From contig NZ_VHIM01000003.1 of NCBI RefSeq assembly GCF_006494655.1, forward strand, positions 372,001 to 436,000: a DNA stretch of 64,000 nucleotides, given 5' to 3'. Position numbers and translations under genes: made by a program. Positions 25,577 through 33,666 of the stretch are shown piece after piece. Below the pieces are notes generated by a model. That model was not told the DNA's origin and searched no databases. It worked only from the letters and a program-made list of their open reading frames with translations. The stretch is from Arthrobacter agilis (lineage in GTDB: Bacteria > Actinomycetota > Actinomycetes > Actinomycetales > Micrococcaceae). Numbering within the stretch: position 1 is the first letter of the stretch; each line of letters starts with the position of its first letter.

Positions 25577-26311
25577 ATGGGCACCGAGGTGACAGAGCGG
25601 ACGGCGTCCACAGGGGGTGCGACGCCCCCGGCATCCCAGACGCTCTCCCGCGGCATCCGTGCACTGGAGATCCTCGCCGATGCGCCGGACGGCAGGACGA
25701 CGGTGCAGGTGGCGGAGGAGCTCGGCGTCCACCGCTCCATCGCCTACCGGATCCTCAGGACGCTCGAGGAGCACTCCCTCGTGATCCGTGATCCGGGTGG
25801 GCGCTTCCTCGCCGGGCCCGGACTCGCGAATCTGGCACGGGGAGTCGCTCCGCGCCTGCAGACCGCGGCCCTGCCAGAACTCACCGCGCTCGCGGCCGAC
25901 CTGCGGATGACGGCCTTCGTCGCCGTCTGGGACCGCAGCCACTGCGTCACGCTGGTCGCCGTCGAGCCACCGCAGGGTGAAGGGGCCATCGTGCAGCGGC
26001 CCGGGTCGCGGCACCGGTTCGACGCCGGGGCCCCGGGCATCGCCATCCAGTCGGCGCTGACCGAGGCGGAGTGGAATCAGTTGGTCCCTGGTCAGCCCTA
26101 CCGTGAGGAATCACGGGCGGCTGCGGTCACCGGATTCGCGGGAAGCCACGACGAAGTCATTCCCGGGGTCAGTTCCATCGCTGCCCCCATCCTGGTCCGG
26201 GGGCAGCTGCCCGCCGCGATCGCCGTCGTCTACGTTCGCAGCGACGTTCCCGCCGAGGAGATCGGGCAGCGCGTGGCACGGGCCGCCAGCGCCGTCGGAG
26301 CGCTCCTCTGA
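25577..26311 (+). CDS. IclR-family transcriptional regulator
   Basis: A 244-residue IclR protein: winged helix-turn-helix at about 22-85 (SRGIRALEILADAPDGRTTV, LGVHRSIAYRILRTLEEHSLV) and a C-terminal effector domain (REESRAAAVTGFAGSHDEVIPGVSSIAAPI). It starts one base after the monooxygenase stop without a clear Shine-Dalgarno, so translation is probably coupled. IclR regulators commonly control aromatic catabolism. Related GAACGAT palindromes upstream of the flanking monooxygenase and MHS genes are its most likely sites. Confidence 0.9.
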   Translation: MGTEVTERTASTGGATPPASQTLSRGIRALEILADAPDGRTTVQVAEELGVHRSIAYRILRTLEEHSLVIRDPGGRFLAGPGLANLARGVAPRLQTAALPELTALAADLRMTAFVAVWDRSHCVTLVAVEPPQGEGAIVQRPGSRHRFDAGAPGIAIQSALTEAEWNQLVPGQPYREESRAAAVTGFAGSHDEVIPGVSSIAAPILVRGQLPAAIAVVYVRSDVPAEEIGQRVARAASAVGALL

Positions 26312-26382
26312 CCCGACGACCCGGCCCACGAGACCATGACGCGCGTCACAAACGGCCGCGTCGCCTATCGTCATTACCTAAT

Positions 26383-26394
26383 GAACGATCGTTC
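26383..26394. promoter_or_regulatory. Palindrome upstream of the MHS transporter
   Basis: GAACGATCGTTC, a perfect 12-bp palindrome, flanked by ATTACC and GGTAAT as an outer dyad. It shares the GAACGAT half-site with the region at 23594-23628. It lies about 100 bases before the transporter ATG. Confidence 0.6.
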
Positions 26395-26492
26395 GGTAAT
26401 GTGTGGGGCACCGACCACCGGCCAAGCTTCCACTGCCGCGCCGGCGCCCCGCGATCACCTGCACCACACACCGGAAGACAAAGGAGTTTTTC

Positions 26493-27857
26493 ATGGCACT
26501 GGCACCAGAGCGGCCGCAATCGGGCACCGGCTCCCGCATGAGTTCGCAGGACCGCAGGGTCCTCGCGGGCACGATGGTCGGCACCACGATCGAGTGGTAC
26601 GACTTCTTCATCTTCGCGCAGGCCGCGGGCATCGTCTTCGCGACCCTCTACTTCGGTCCGCTCGAGGAGGAGAGCACGGGGCTCGCGCCGATCGTGGCCT
26701 GGGCCACGATCGGCATCAGCTTCTTCTTCCGACCCCTCGGTGCCGTGATCGCGGGCAGGCTCGGTGACAAGATCGGCCGCAAGGCCATGCTGGTCTTCAC
26801 GCTCATCCTCATGGGGTCCGCGACGGCCCTGATCGGGCTCCTGCCCACCTACGCGCAGATCGGCGTGTGGGCACCGATCCTCCTGATGCTGCTGCGCGTC
26901 CTGCAGGGCTTCTCCGCCGGCGGCGAGTGGGGCGGCGCGGCCCTCATGGCCGTCGAGCACGCTCCCGTCACCAAGCGCGGCTTCTGGGGCGCGTATCCGC
27001 AGATCGGCGTGCCCGTCGGCATGATCCTCGCGACCTTCGTCCTGTTCGTGCTGCGCAGCTCGATGTCCCCCGAGGCCTTCCTCGAGTGGGGCTGGCGCAT
27101 CCCCTTCCTGCTGTCGGTGGTCCTGATCGTCGTGGGCTACTTCATCCGGTCCGCCGTCGCCGAGAGCCCCGTCTTCAAGCGCATGATCGAACGCAAGCGC
27201 GAGACGGCGACGCCCCTGCGCAACCTGCTGCAGACCAACAAGAAGCAGGTCATCCTCGCTGCGGTGATCTTCATCGGCAACAACGCCGCCGGCTACCTCG
27301 TCATCGCCTTCCTCTCGTCCTACGCCCAGCGCGTCCTCGGGATGCCGGCCGCACCGGTCCTGCTCGCAACGCTCCTGGCGGCGTTCGGCTGGCTGATCTT
27401 CACGCTCTACGGCGGCATCCTGTCGGACCGCATCGGACGCGTGCGCACCTTCCAGATCGGCTACGGACTCATCTTCGTCTGGATGATCCCGCTGTTCCTG
27501 CTCATCGACACCCGCAACATCTGGGCCTACGGGATCGGCATCTTCGTCCTGACGATCGGCCTCGGTCTGTCCTACGGGCCCATGTCCGCGATGTATGCGG
27601 AGATGTTCCCCGCCAACGTCCGGTACTCCGGCATCGGGATCGGCTACGCCCTCGGTGCGATCCTCGGCGGTGCGTTCGCTCCGTTGATCGCGGAAGCTCT
27701 CCTGCGGGGGACCCAGTGGTCGGGTTCCATCAGCCTCTACATCATGGGGCTCTGCGTCATCTCCTTCATCGGAGCCACACTCGTGAAGGAAACCAGGGGC
27801 GTACCGCTCGAGGCCGGTGAGGAGCCGGCAGTACAGAGTCCGGTCGGCCACACCTGA
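26493..27857 (+). CDS. MFS transporter, metabolite:H+ symporter (MHS) subfamily
   Basis: A 454-residue transporter with 12 membrane helices. GTTIEWYDFFIFAQAAG in helix 1, FFFRPLGAVIAGRLGDKIGRK at the loop 2-3 signature and FSAGGEWGGAALMAVE are diagnostic of the MHS (shikimate/proline/benzoate-type) subfamily. AAGGAG lies before the ATG at 26493. Given the aromatic monooxygenase and ligase beside it, import of an aromatic acid such as 3-hydroxybenzoate is likely but not proven. Confidence 0.92.
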   Translation: MALAPERPQSGTGSRMSSQDRRVLAGTMVGTTIEWYDFFIFAQAAGIVFATLYFGPLEEESTGLAPIVAWATIGISFFFRPLGAVIAGRLGDKIGRKAMLVFTLILMGSATALIGLLPTYAQIGVWAPILLMLLRVLQGFSAGGEWGGAALMAVEHAPVTKRGFWGAYPQIGVPVGMILATFVLFVLRSSMSPEAFLEWGWRIPFLLSVVLIVVGYFIRSAVAESPVFKRMIERKRETATPLRNLLQTNKKQVILAAVIFIGNNAAGYLVIAFLSSYAQRVLGMPAAPVLLATLLAAFGWLIFTLYGGILSDRIGRVRTFQIGYGLIFVWMIPLFLLIDTRNIWAYGIGIFVLTIGLGLSYGPMSAMYAEMFPANVRYSGIGIGYALGAILGGAFAPLIAEALLRGTQWSGSISLYIMGLCVISFIGATLVKETRGVPLEAGEEPAVQSPVGHT

Positions 27858-27900
27858 GCCGCGGTTCGCGTCCACCACTCTCGCACTGCTGAGGAGCACC

Positions 27901-29229
27901 ATGAACACCACCCTGCGGGCCGCGGCGGCCGATCCCTCGACCCTCGACGCCGAGGAGACCTGGTCGCGGGACCAGGTCGAGTCCGTGCAGCTCGAGAGGC
28001 TGCAGTGGACGCTGCGGCACGCCTACGAGAACGTGCCCCTCTACCGGCGGAAGTTCGACGACGCCGGAGTGCGCCCGGCGGATCTGCGATCGCTGTCGGA
28101 TCTGGCGATCTTCCCCTTCACCACCAAGGAAGACCTCCGCAGCACCTATCCGTTCGGCATGTTCGCCGTGCCGCAGGCGCAGGTGGCACGGGTGCATGCG
28201 TCGTCGGGCACCACGGGACAGCCGACCGTCGTCGGCTACACGGCCGGGGACCTGGCGCGGTGGGCGTCCCTCGTGGCGCGCTCCCTGCGGGCCTCGGGGG
28301 TGCAGGCGGGCTGGAAGGTCCACAACGCATACGGGTACGGACTGTTCACCGGGGGGCTCGGCGCCCACGCGGGCGCCGAGCGCCTCGGCTGCACCGTCAT
28401 CCCGATCTCGGGTGGGCAGACCGAGCGGCAGGTGCAGCTCATCCGGGACTTCGAGCCTGACGCCATCCTGGCCACGCCCACCTACCTGCTGACCATCCTG
28501 GACGCGATGGCCGAGGCGGGGATCGACCCGCGCTCGACGTCGTTGAAGACCGCCGTGCTCGGGGCCGAGCCCTGGACGGAGGGCATGCGGCAGGAGCTCG
28601 AGGGGCGCATGGGATTCGACGCCTGCGACATCTACGGCCTGTCGGAGGTCATGGGCCCCGGCGTCGCGGGGGAGTGCGTGGAATCCAAGGACGGCTCGCA
28701 CGTCTGGGAGGACCATTTCCGCCCGGAGATCATCGACCCCTTCACGGAGACCGTGCTCGGCGACGGCGCCGCCGGTGAGCTCGTCTTCACCTCGCTCACC
28801 AAGGAGGCGCTGCCGATCATCCGCTACCGCACGCACGACCTCACGCGCCTGCTGCCGGGCACCGCCCGTCCGGGCATGCGGCGGATGGAGCGCATCACGG
28901 GCCGCAGCGACGACATGGTGATCGTCCGCGGGGTGAACCTCTTCCCCACGCAGGTCGAGGAGCTGGCCCTGGCCATCCCTGCGCTCAGCCCGCATTTCCA
29001 GCTCGAGCTGACCCGGCCCGAGGGTCAGCGCATGGACCAGCTGACCATCAACATCGAGCTGCGCGACGGCGTCGGTGGCGCGGACGGAGCGGCCGCCGCG
29101 CAGGAACTGCAGCACCGCATCAAGACGCACATCGGCTCCACCTGTGCGGTCCGGATCGTCGAGCAGGGTTCGCTGGTCCGCTCCAGCGGAAAACTGCGGC
29201 GCATCTACGACCTCCGCCCCCGAGGCTGA
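27901..29229 (+). CDS. Phenylacetate-CoA ligase-like adenylate-forming enzyme
   Basis: A 442-residue PaaK-type ligase. The P-loop SSGTTGQPTVVGYT spans about 101-114; YGLSEVMGPGVAGEC, EDHFRPEIIDP and the hinge RSDDMVIVRGVNLFPTQVEE follow as in PaaK. It activates an aryl acid to an aryl-CoA using ATP. Length equals PaaK (about 430-440). GAGGAG precedes the ATG at 27901, 43 bases after the transporter stop, so they are probably one transcript. No Paa oxygenase genes are present, so the substrate may be another aryl acid. A hairpin covers the stop. Confidence 0.88.
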   Translation: MNTTLRAAAADPSTLDAEETWSRDQVESVQLERLQWTLRHAYENVPLYRRKFDDAGVRPADLRSLSDLAIFPFTTKEDLRSTYPFGMFAVPQAQVARVHASSGTTGQPTVVGYTAGDLARWASLVARSLRASGVQAGWKVHNAYGYGLFTGGLGAHAGAERLGCTVIPISGGQTERQVQLIRDFEPDAILATPTYLLTILDAMAEAGIDPRSTSLKTAVLGAEPWTEGMRQELEGRMGFDACDIYGLSEVMGPGVAGECVESKDGSHVWEDHFRPEIIDPFTETVLGDGAAGELVFTSLTKEALPIIRYRTHDLTRLLPGTARPGMRRMERITGRSDDMVIVRGVNLFPTQVEELALAIPALSPHFQLELTRPEGQRMDQLTINIELRDGVGGADGAAAAQELQHRIKTHIGSTCAVRIVEQGSLVRSSGKLRRIYDLRPRG

Positions 29230-29246
29230 CGCCGGGGCGGCGTCAG
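29226..29246. terminator. Bidirectional terminator
   Basis: CTGACGCC (29226-29233), loop GGGGC, GGCGTCAG (29239-29246): a perfect 8-bp stem overlapping the stop codons of the converging ligase and VOC genes. Confidence 0.7.
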
Positions 29247-29677
29247 TCGAGGCAGAACTCGTTGCCCTCGACGTCCTGCATGACGAGGCACGCCTCGTCC
29301 TCGTCGTCCGCCGGCAGGAGGTGCAGCCGGCGCGCGCCCAGCGCAACCAGCCGGGTGGACTCGGCCTCCAGTGCGGCGACGCGTTCGTCGCCGCGCAGCC
29401 CGGTCCCGACGCGCACGTCCAGGTGCACCCGGTTCTTCACCGACTTCGGCTCGGGCACCCGCTGGAAGAAGAGGCGGGGGCCGATTTCGTCGGGGTCCTG
29501 GCAGGCCGACATCGAGCCCCGTCGATTCTCGGGCAGGGAGGCGTCGAAGGCGTCCCAGGAGTCGAAACCGGGTGGCACGGGAGGGTCCACGTACCCGAGG
29601 GCGGCCTTCCAGAACTCCGAGACGGCGCGCGGATCGGCGCAGTCGAAGGTCACCTGCACCTGCTTCACACGCGTCAT
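29243..29677 (-). CDS. VOC-family (glyoxalase-like) protein
   Basis: A 144-residue protein of the vicinal oxygen chelate superfamily, actinobacterial glyoxalase-like subgroup. Landmarks are VQVTFDCADPRAVSEFWKAALGYV, RLFFQRVPEPKSVKNRVHLDVRV and VMQDVEGNEFCLD, which form the two beta-alpha-beta-beta-beta modules. His in RVHLDV and Glu in GNEFCLD are candidate metal ligands. Reaction unknown. Confidence 0.88.
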   Translation of the reverse strand: MTRVKQVQVTFDCADPRAVSEFWKAALGYVDPPVPPGFDSWDAFDASLPENRRGSMSACQDPDEIGPRLFFQRVPEPKSVKNRVHLDVRVGTGLRGDERVAALEAESTRLVALGARRLHLLPADDEDEACLVMQDVEGNEFCLD

Positions 29678-29696
29678 GCGCCCAGCCTAGCCCTGT

Positions 29697-31337
29697 CTAC
29701 TTCGCGCCGGCCGCGACCGCCACGATCTCCTGCATGTACGGGGCCACGACCTGCTGCGAGACCTTGCAGTCGAGCAGCAGCACGCCGTCGTCGTCGGACG
29801 CCAGCCAGTCGGCCACACCGTCGAGGTCCTCGAGAGTCCTGATGCTCGTGCCGGTCGCCCCGAGGGCGGAGGCCAGTGCGGCGAAGTCCACCTCGTCGAT
29901 CATCATGGGGCCGGAGTGGATGCCGCGCACCGCGTACTGGTGGATCTCCGCGCCGTAGGCCGCGTCGTTGAAGACGACGATGACCGCCCGGCGTGCGGTC
30001 CGGATGAACGAGTCGAGGTCGGCGAGGGCCATGAGACCACCGCCGTCACCTGTGCAGAGGACGAGGGTCTGGTCCGGCAACGCCCGCGCGGCGCCGACCG
30101 CGCTGGGGAATCCGAGGCCGATGGTCTGGTAGGCCGTTCCCACCATGATCAGGCGGTTCGGTGCCGGGACGCGCAGGTAGCCCGGCGCCCAGCCGATGAA
30201 GTGCCCGCCGTCCTGGACGACTGCCCGGTCCTCCGGCAGCAGCCTGTCGAGCACCCGGCAGAGGCTGCGCGGATCGAGCCGGCCGTCGGGGGCCAGTGCG
30301 TCGCCGTCGGGCCGCGCAGCGTGCGCATTCCTCGAGTCCACGGCGTCCCGCCAGCGGTCGTGCTGCCGAGCAGGCAGAACGGCGAGGAGCGCCTCGGCGG
30401 CGGTCCTCGCGTCCGCACGCACGAAACGGGTGACGACGGGGGAGGTCGACGCGGCGGCGACATCCACCTGGATGACGTGCGCGCCGGCGTGGAAGGCGTG
30501 GCCGAACCGGGTGGTGAACTGATTCAGGCCGGCGCCGAGCACGAGGACGACGTCGGCCTGCGCAATGAGGTCCGCTGTGCGGTCCGAGGCCCAGCCGCCG
30601 GCGATACCCAGCGCCGCGTCGTCGTCCCCGAAGAGGCCGGCGCCGAGACCCGACGTGGCGAGGAGCGCGCCGGTCCGTTGCGCGAGCCCGCGGGCGGCGT
30701 CGCGCGCGCCACTGAGCCAGGCGCCACGTCCGGCGAGGACCAGCGGCCGTTCCGCAGCGGACAGCAGAGCCGCCACCTGCTCGACGTCGTCGGGGGCCGG
30801 CTGGTGGAGGGCGGGCGGCGGGGCCTGCACGGGTGCGGCTTCCTCCGCCGCGTCGACGGCCGCGAGATCGTAGGGAATCGCGAGGACCACCGGCTCGCGA
30901 TGGTGCAGTGCGTGGTCGAAGGCCTGCGCGGTGACCTCGAGCGGGCGTGTGGCCGAGACGGTGAATGTGGTGACGCCCAGTGCTTTCGCCATCTGGACCT
31001 GGTCGACGTCCCAGGGGCGGGGGCCGGTGGTCGGCGCGTCCCCGACCACGAGGACGAGGGGGATGCCGGCCTGTGCTGCTTCAGCCAGCGGGGTCAGGGC
31101 GTTGGTGAAACCGGCGCCGTAGGTGGTCGTCGCGACGGCCAGCCGGCCGCGGGCCCGATAGTAGGCGTCCGCGGCGGCGACGGCGCCCGCCTCGTGCCGG
31201 ACTGCGGTGTAGTGGAAGGCTTCCGGTACCGCCATGACGGCGTCGAGGAAGTGGGCATTGCCGTTTCCCATGACACCGAATACCTCGGCGGCGACGGGCT
31301 GGAGCGCGGACACGATACGTGCGGAGACGGTAGGCAT
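29697..31337 (-). CDS. Thiamine diphosphate-dependent enzyme, acetolactate synthase-like
   Basis: A 546-residue ThDP enzyme with the three-domain layout of acetohydroxyacid synthase/benzoylformate decarboxylase relatives. The activating Glu is E49 in VRHEAGAVAAADAY, and the ThDP-Mg motif is GDGGGLMALADLDSF...VVFNDAAYGAE near residue 428. A regulatory subunit gene is absent and no branched-chain genes are nearby, so a catabolic decarboxylase or lyase is as likely as acetolactate synthase. It is divergent from the CitE-like gene at 31614. The 276-base gap between them shows only promoter-like AT-richer patches. Confidence 0.85.
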   Translation of the reverse strand: MPTVSARIVSALQPVAAEVFGVMGNGNAHFLDAVMAVPEAFHYTAVRHEAGAVAAADAYYRARGRLAVATTTYGAGFTNALTPLAEAAQAGIPLVLVVGDAPTTGPRPWDVDQVQMAKALGVTTFTVSATRPLEVTAQAFDHALHHREPVVLAIPYDLAAVDAAEEAAPVQAPPPALHQPAPDDVEQVAALLSAAERPLVLAGRGAWLSGARDAARGLAQRTGALLATSGLGAGLFGDDDAALGIAGGWASDRTADLIAQADVVLVLGAGLNQFTTRFGHAFHAGAHVIQVDVAAASTSPVVTRFVRADARTAAEALLAVLPARQHDRWRDAVDSRNAHAARPDGDALAPDGRLDPRSLCRVLDRLLPEDRAVVQDGGHFIGWAPGYLRVPAPNRLIMVGTAYQTIGLGFPSAVGAARALPDQTLVLCTGDGGGLMALADLDSFIRTARRAVIVVFNDAAYGAEIHQYAVRGIHSGPMMIDEVDFAALASALGATGTSIRTLEDLDGVADWLASDDDGVLLLDCKVSQQVVAPYMQEIVAVAAGAK

Positions 31338-31613
31338 CGGAGGTCTTTCCGGGATGAACGTCCGGCGGTGGCAGCGGGAGGTTGCACACGGTCACCCCGG
31401 AGTCTGGTGGGTGGAGTCCGTATGTGCCTCGGGCTGCACGGCCCTTATTGCCTCTTTTGCAGGCACGACGCGCAGAAGGCGTCCGACGTCGCCACTATAG
31501 CGGACCTGTCCGCCGTCGGCCGACCGTCCTCGGCGCACATTTGGTCGTAGTGTTCACGGCCCGGTGGGCGTCTCCGGTGGATAATGCGCAGCAGTCCTCA
31601 GTACTGTTTGACC

Positions 31614-32462
31614 ATGGCCACTTCCCTCAGAAACAGCCGCGCCGCCGCGCTTCCCGCCAAGCTCTCCCGATCCTGGCTCCTGGCCTCCGCTGCTTCCGAG
31701 GACAACTTCATCCCCGCCCTCACCTCCGAGGCCGACTCCGTGGTGTTCGACATGGAGGACGCCGTCCCCGCGACGGGCAAGGCGGAGGCACGCGAGCGCG
31801 TGGTGGAGGCCCTGTCCACCGGTATGACGGCGTGGGTCCGGGTGAACGGCATCGAGACCGACTACTGGGCGGACGACCTCGCAGCCCTGTCCAAGGCGCC
31901 GGGCCTCCGCGGAGTCATGCTGGCCATGACGGAGAAGCCGGAGCAGGTCACGCACACGGCCATGCGGTTGCAGGCCGGCACCCCGGTCCTCGCGCTCGTC
32001 GAGTCCGCGCTCGGCATCGAGAACGCGACGGCGATCGCGAGCGCTCCCGGCACCTTCCGCCTCGCCTTCGGTGTCGGTGACTTCCGCCGCGACACGGGCG
32101 CGTCCGACGACCCGATGGCGCTCGCCTACGCGAGGTCCAAGCTCGTGGTGGCGTCCCGTGTCGGGCAGCTGCCCGGTCCGATCGACGGCCCCACCGTCGG
32201 CGCCCTCGGCGACGACCTGCTCGAGGCATGCAAGGTCACCGCGTCCATGGGCATGACCGGGAAGCTGTGCCTGCTGACGGACGCGACCGACACCATCAAC
32301 CGCGGCCTGTCGCCCAGCGAGTCCGAGATCAACTGGGCGTCGGAGCTCCTGCGCGAGCATGCCGCCGGTGCCGTGGTGGGCGACGGCTCCTACCTGCCGC
32401 GCCTGGCACGGGCGCAGAAGATCTCCTCGCTCGCCGATTCGTACGGCCTCTGGAACGCCTAG
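31614..32462 (+). CDS. HpcH/HpaI aldolase / CitE-like lyase
   Basis: A 282-residue TIM-barrel protein of the citrate lyase beta/CoA-ester lyase group. SWLLASAASEDNFIPALTSEADSVVFDMEDAVP is the conserved start with the Mg-binding Glu-Asp; VNGIETDYW and VESALGIENATAIA follow. It would cleave or form a C-C bond in an acyl-CoA or 2-keto acid. ATG at 31614 is preferred because homology starts there; no Shine-Dalgarno is present but TACTGT stands seven bases upstream, so a leaderless mRNA is possible. ATG at 31584 is an alternative. Confidence 0.88.
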   Translation: MATSLRNSRAAALPAKLSRSWLLASAASEDNFIPALTSEADSVVFDMEDAVPATGKAEARERVVEALSTGMTAWVRVNGIETDYWADDLAALSKAPGLRGVMLAMTEKPEQVTHTAMRLQAGTPVLALVESALGIENATAIASAPGTFRLAFGVGDFRRDTGASDDPMALAYARSKLVVASRVGQLPGPIDGPTVGALGDDLLEACKVTASMGMTGKLCLLTDATDTINRGLSPSESEINWASELLREHAAGAVVGDGSYLPRLARAQKISSLADSYGLWNA

Positions 32463-32463
32463 A

Positions 32464-32495
32464 CCCTCCGCGTCAGAACGCCGCGGACGCGAGGG
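32464..32495. terminator. Hairpin between converging genes
   Basis: CCCTCCGCGT (32464-32473) pairs with ACGCGAGGG (32487-32495) with one bulged base, covering the end of the CitE-like gene and the stop of the zinc ribbon gene. Confidence 0.45.
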
Positions 32496-32712
32496 CCCGC
32501 TGCTCGGAGCCGCTGATGCGGGACGTTCCTCCGCACCGGGTGCACCGCTGGAGCCGCGTCCGCCTGAGTGTGAGGAGCGGGATGAAGAACACCGAGAGCT
32601 TCGTCTTCCGCTGCACCACCTGCTGGGGGGCGAACTGCCCGCAGTAGCGGCAGGAGGACTGCCCGGTGAACTGGAGCTGCTCGCGCGTGGTGAGGCCGAA
32701 GAGGAAGAACAT
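32473..32712 (-). CDS. Zinc-ribbon domain protein
   Basis: A 79-residue protein with two CxxC pairs, CRYCG at about 22-26 and CTRCGG at about 58-63, separated by a hydrophobic beta-rich stretch (KLSVFFIPLLTL). This is the actinobacterial MFFxFG zinc-ribbon type, which begins MFFLFGLTTREQLQF. ATG 32712 fits the family start. A purine-rich AAGGA abuts it, so a start 17 codons upstream (32763) cannot be excluded. Function unknown. Confidence 0.78.
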   Translation of the reverse strand: MFFLFGLTTREQLQFTGQSSCRYCGQFAPQQVVQRKTKLSVFFIPLLTLRRTRLQRCTRCGGTSRISGSEQRALASAAF

Positions 32713-32907
32713 TCCTTCACGGTAGCGAGTCGGGTACGGAGCCGTCGGGGGCCCGCGGGCCATTCGCGGGTCCTTGCGTTTCCGCCTGGGGGGTGCCTCA
32801 TCCGACGTGCGGCCGAGCGGCGCCTCCCGCCACAGGATGAGCTGGGGCCCTGCGGATCAGCCCCGGGCCCGACGCGAGCACCCGGCCCTCACCGGAAGCA
32901 TGGAGGC

Positions 32908-33666
32908 ATGACCTCCTTCCAGCACGGCACACCCCCGCCCGCCCCTTCCCACGTTCCCGGCCCCGCCGTCCTCGGCGCACGCGGCCTCACCAAGTCCTAC
33001 GACGCCACGCGAGCCCTGACCGACCTCAGCCTCAATGTCCATGCCGGCGAATCCGTCGCGGTCATGGGTCCGTCGGGCGGCGGCAAGACGACCCTTCTGC
33101 ATTGCCTCGCGGGCATCATCACGCCCGACACCGGCCAGGTACTCCTTCAGCTCGACGGCGGCACCACCGACATCGCCCGATTGGACGACCGCGAGCGGTC
33201 CGCCCTCCGCCGCTCCACTTTCGGGTTCGTGTTCCAGCAGGGCCTGCTCATCCCCGAGCTCACGGCCCTCGAGAACGTCGCCGTCGCGCTCATGCTGCTG
33301 GGGGTCGACCGCTCCAGCGCGGAGCATTCGGCAGCCCAGTGGCTCGCTGCCCTGGGGCTCGCCGGGATGGAGGACCGACGGGTGGGCCAGCTCTCCGGCG
33401 GTCAGGCCCAGCGTGTCGCGATCGCCCGCGCCCAGGTCTCCGGCGCGAGTGTCATCTTTGCGGACGAACCCACCGGCGCCCTCGACTCCGGTACGTCCGC
33501 CGAGGTCATGGACATCCTGCTCCGTTCGACCACCGGAACGGGCAAGACGCTCGTGGTCGTCACGCACGACGACGACGTCGCCCGGCGGTGCGCACGCACT
33601 GTCCGCCTCCGCGACGGGCGCATCGTCAGCGATTCGCTGTCCCCAGCCGCAGGAGCCGTGGCGTGA
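32908..33666 (+). CDS. ABC transporter ATP-binding protein, LolD/MacB type
   Basis: A 252-residue ATPase: Walker A GPSGGGKTT, Q-loop FVFQQGLLIPELTALENVAV, signature LSGGQAQRVAIARA, Walker B VIFADEPTGALD, H-loop VVVTHDDDVARRC. This subclass works with FtsX-like permeases in lipoprotein release, peptide export or resistance. The ATG at 32908 has GGAGG close upstream. The stop overlaps the GTG of the permease gene (GTGA). Confidence 0.93.
   Translation: MTSFQHGTPPPAPSHVPGPAVLGARGLTKSYDATRALTDLSLNVHAGESVAVMGPSGGGKTTLLHCLAGIITPDTGQVLLQLDGGTTDIARLDDRERSALRRSTFGFVFQQGLLIPELTALENVAVALMLLGVDRSSAEHSAAQWLAALGLAGMEDRRVGQLSGGQAQRVAIARAQVSGASVIFADEPTGALDSGTSAEVMDILLRSTTGTGKTLVVVTHDDDVARRCARTVRLRDGRIVSDSLSPAAGAVA

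Noticed and set aside
29697-31337. Naming the ThDP enzyme ilvB
   Set aside because: No small subunit or branched-chain biosynthesis genes are adjacent and the family includes many catabolic enzymes, so a specific name is not justified.
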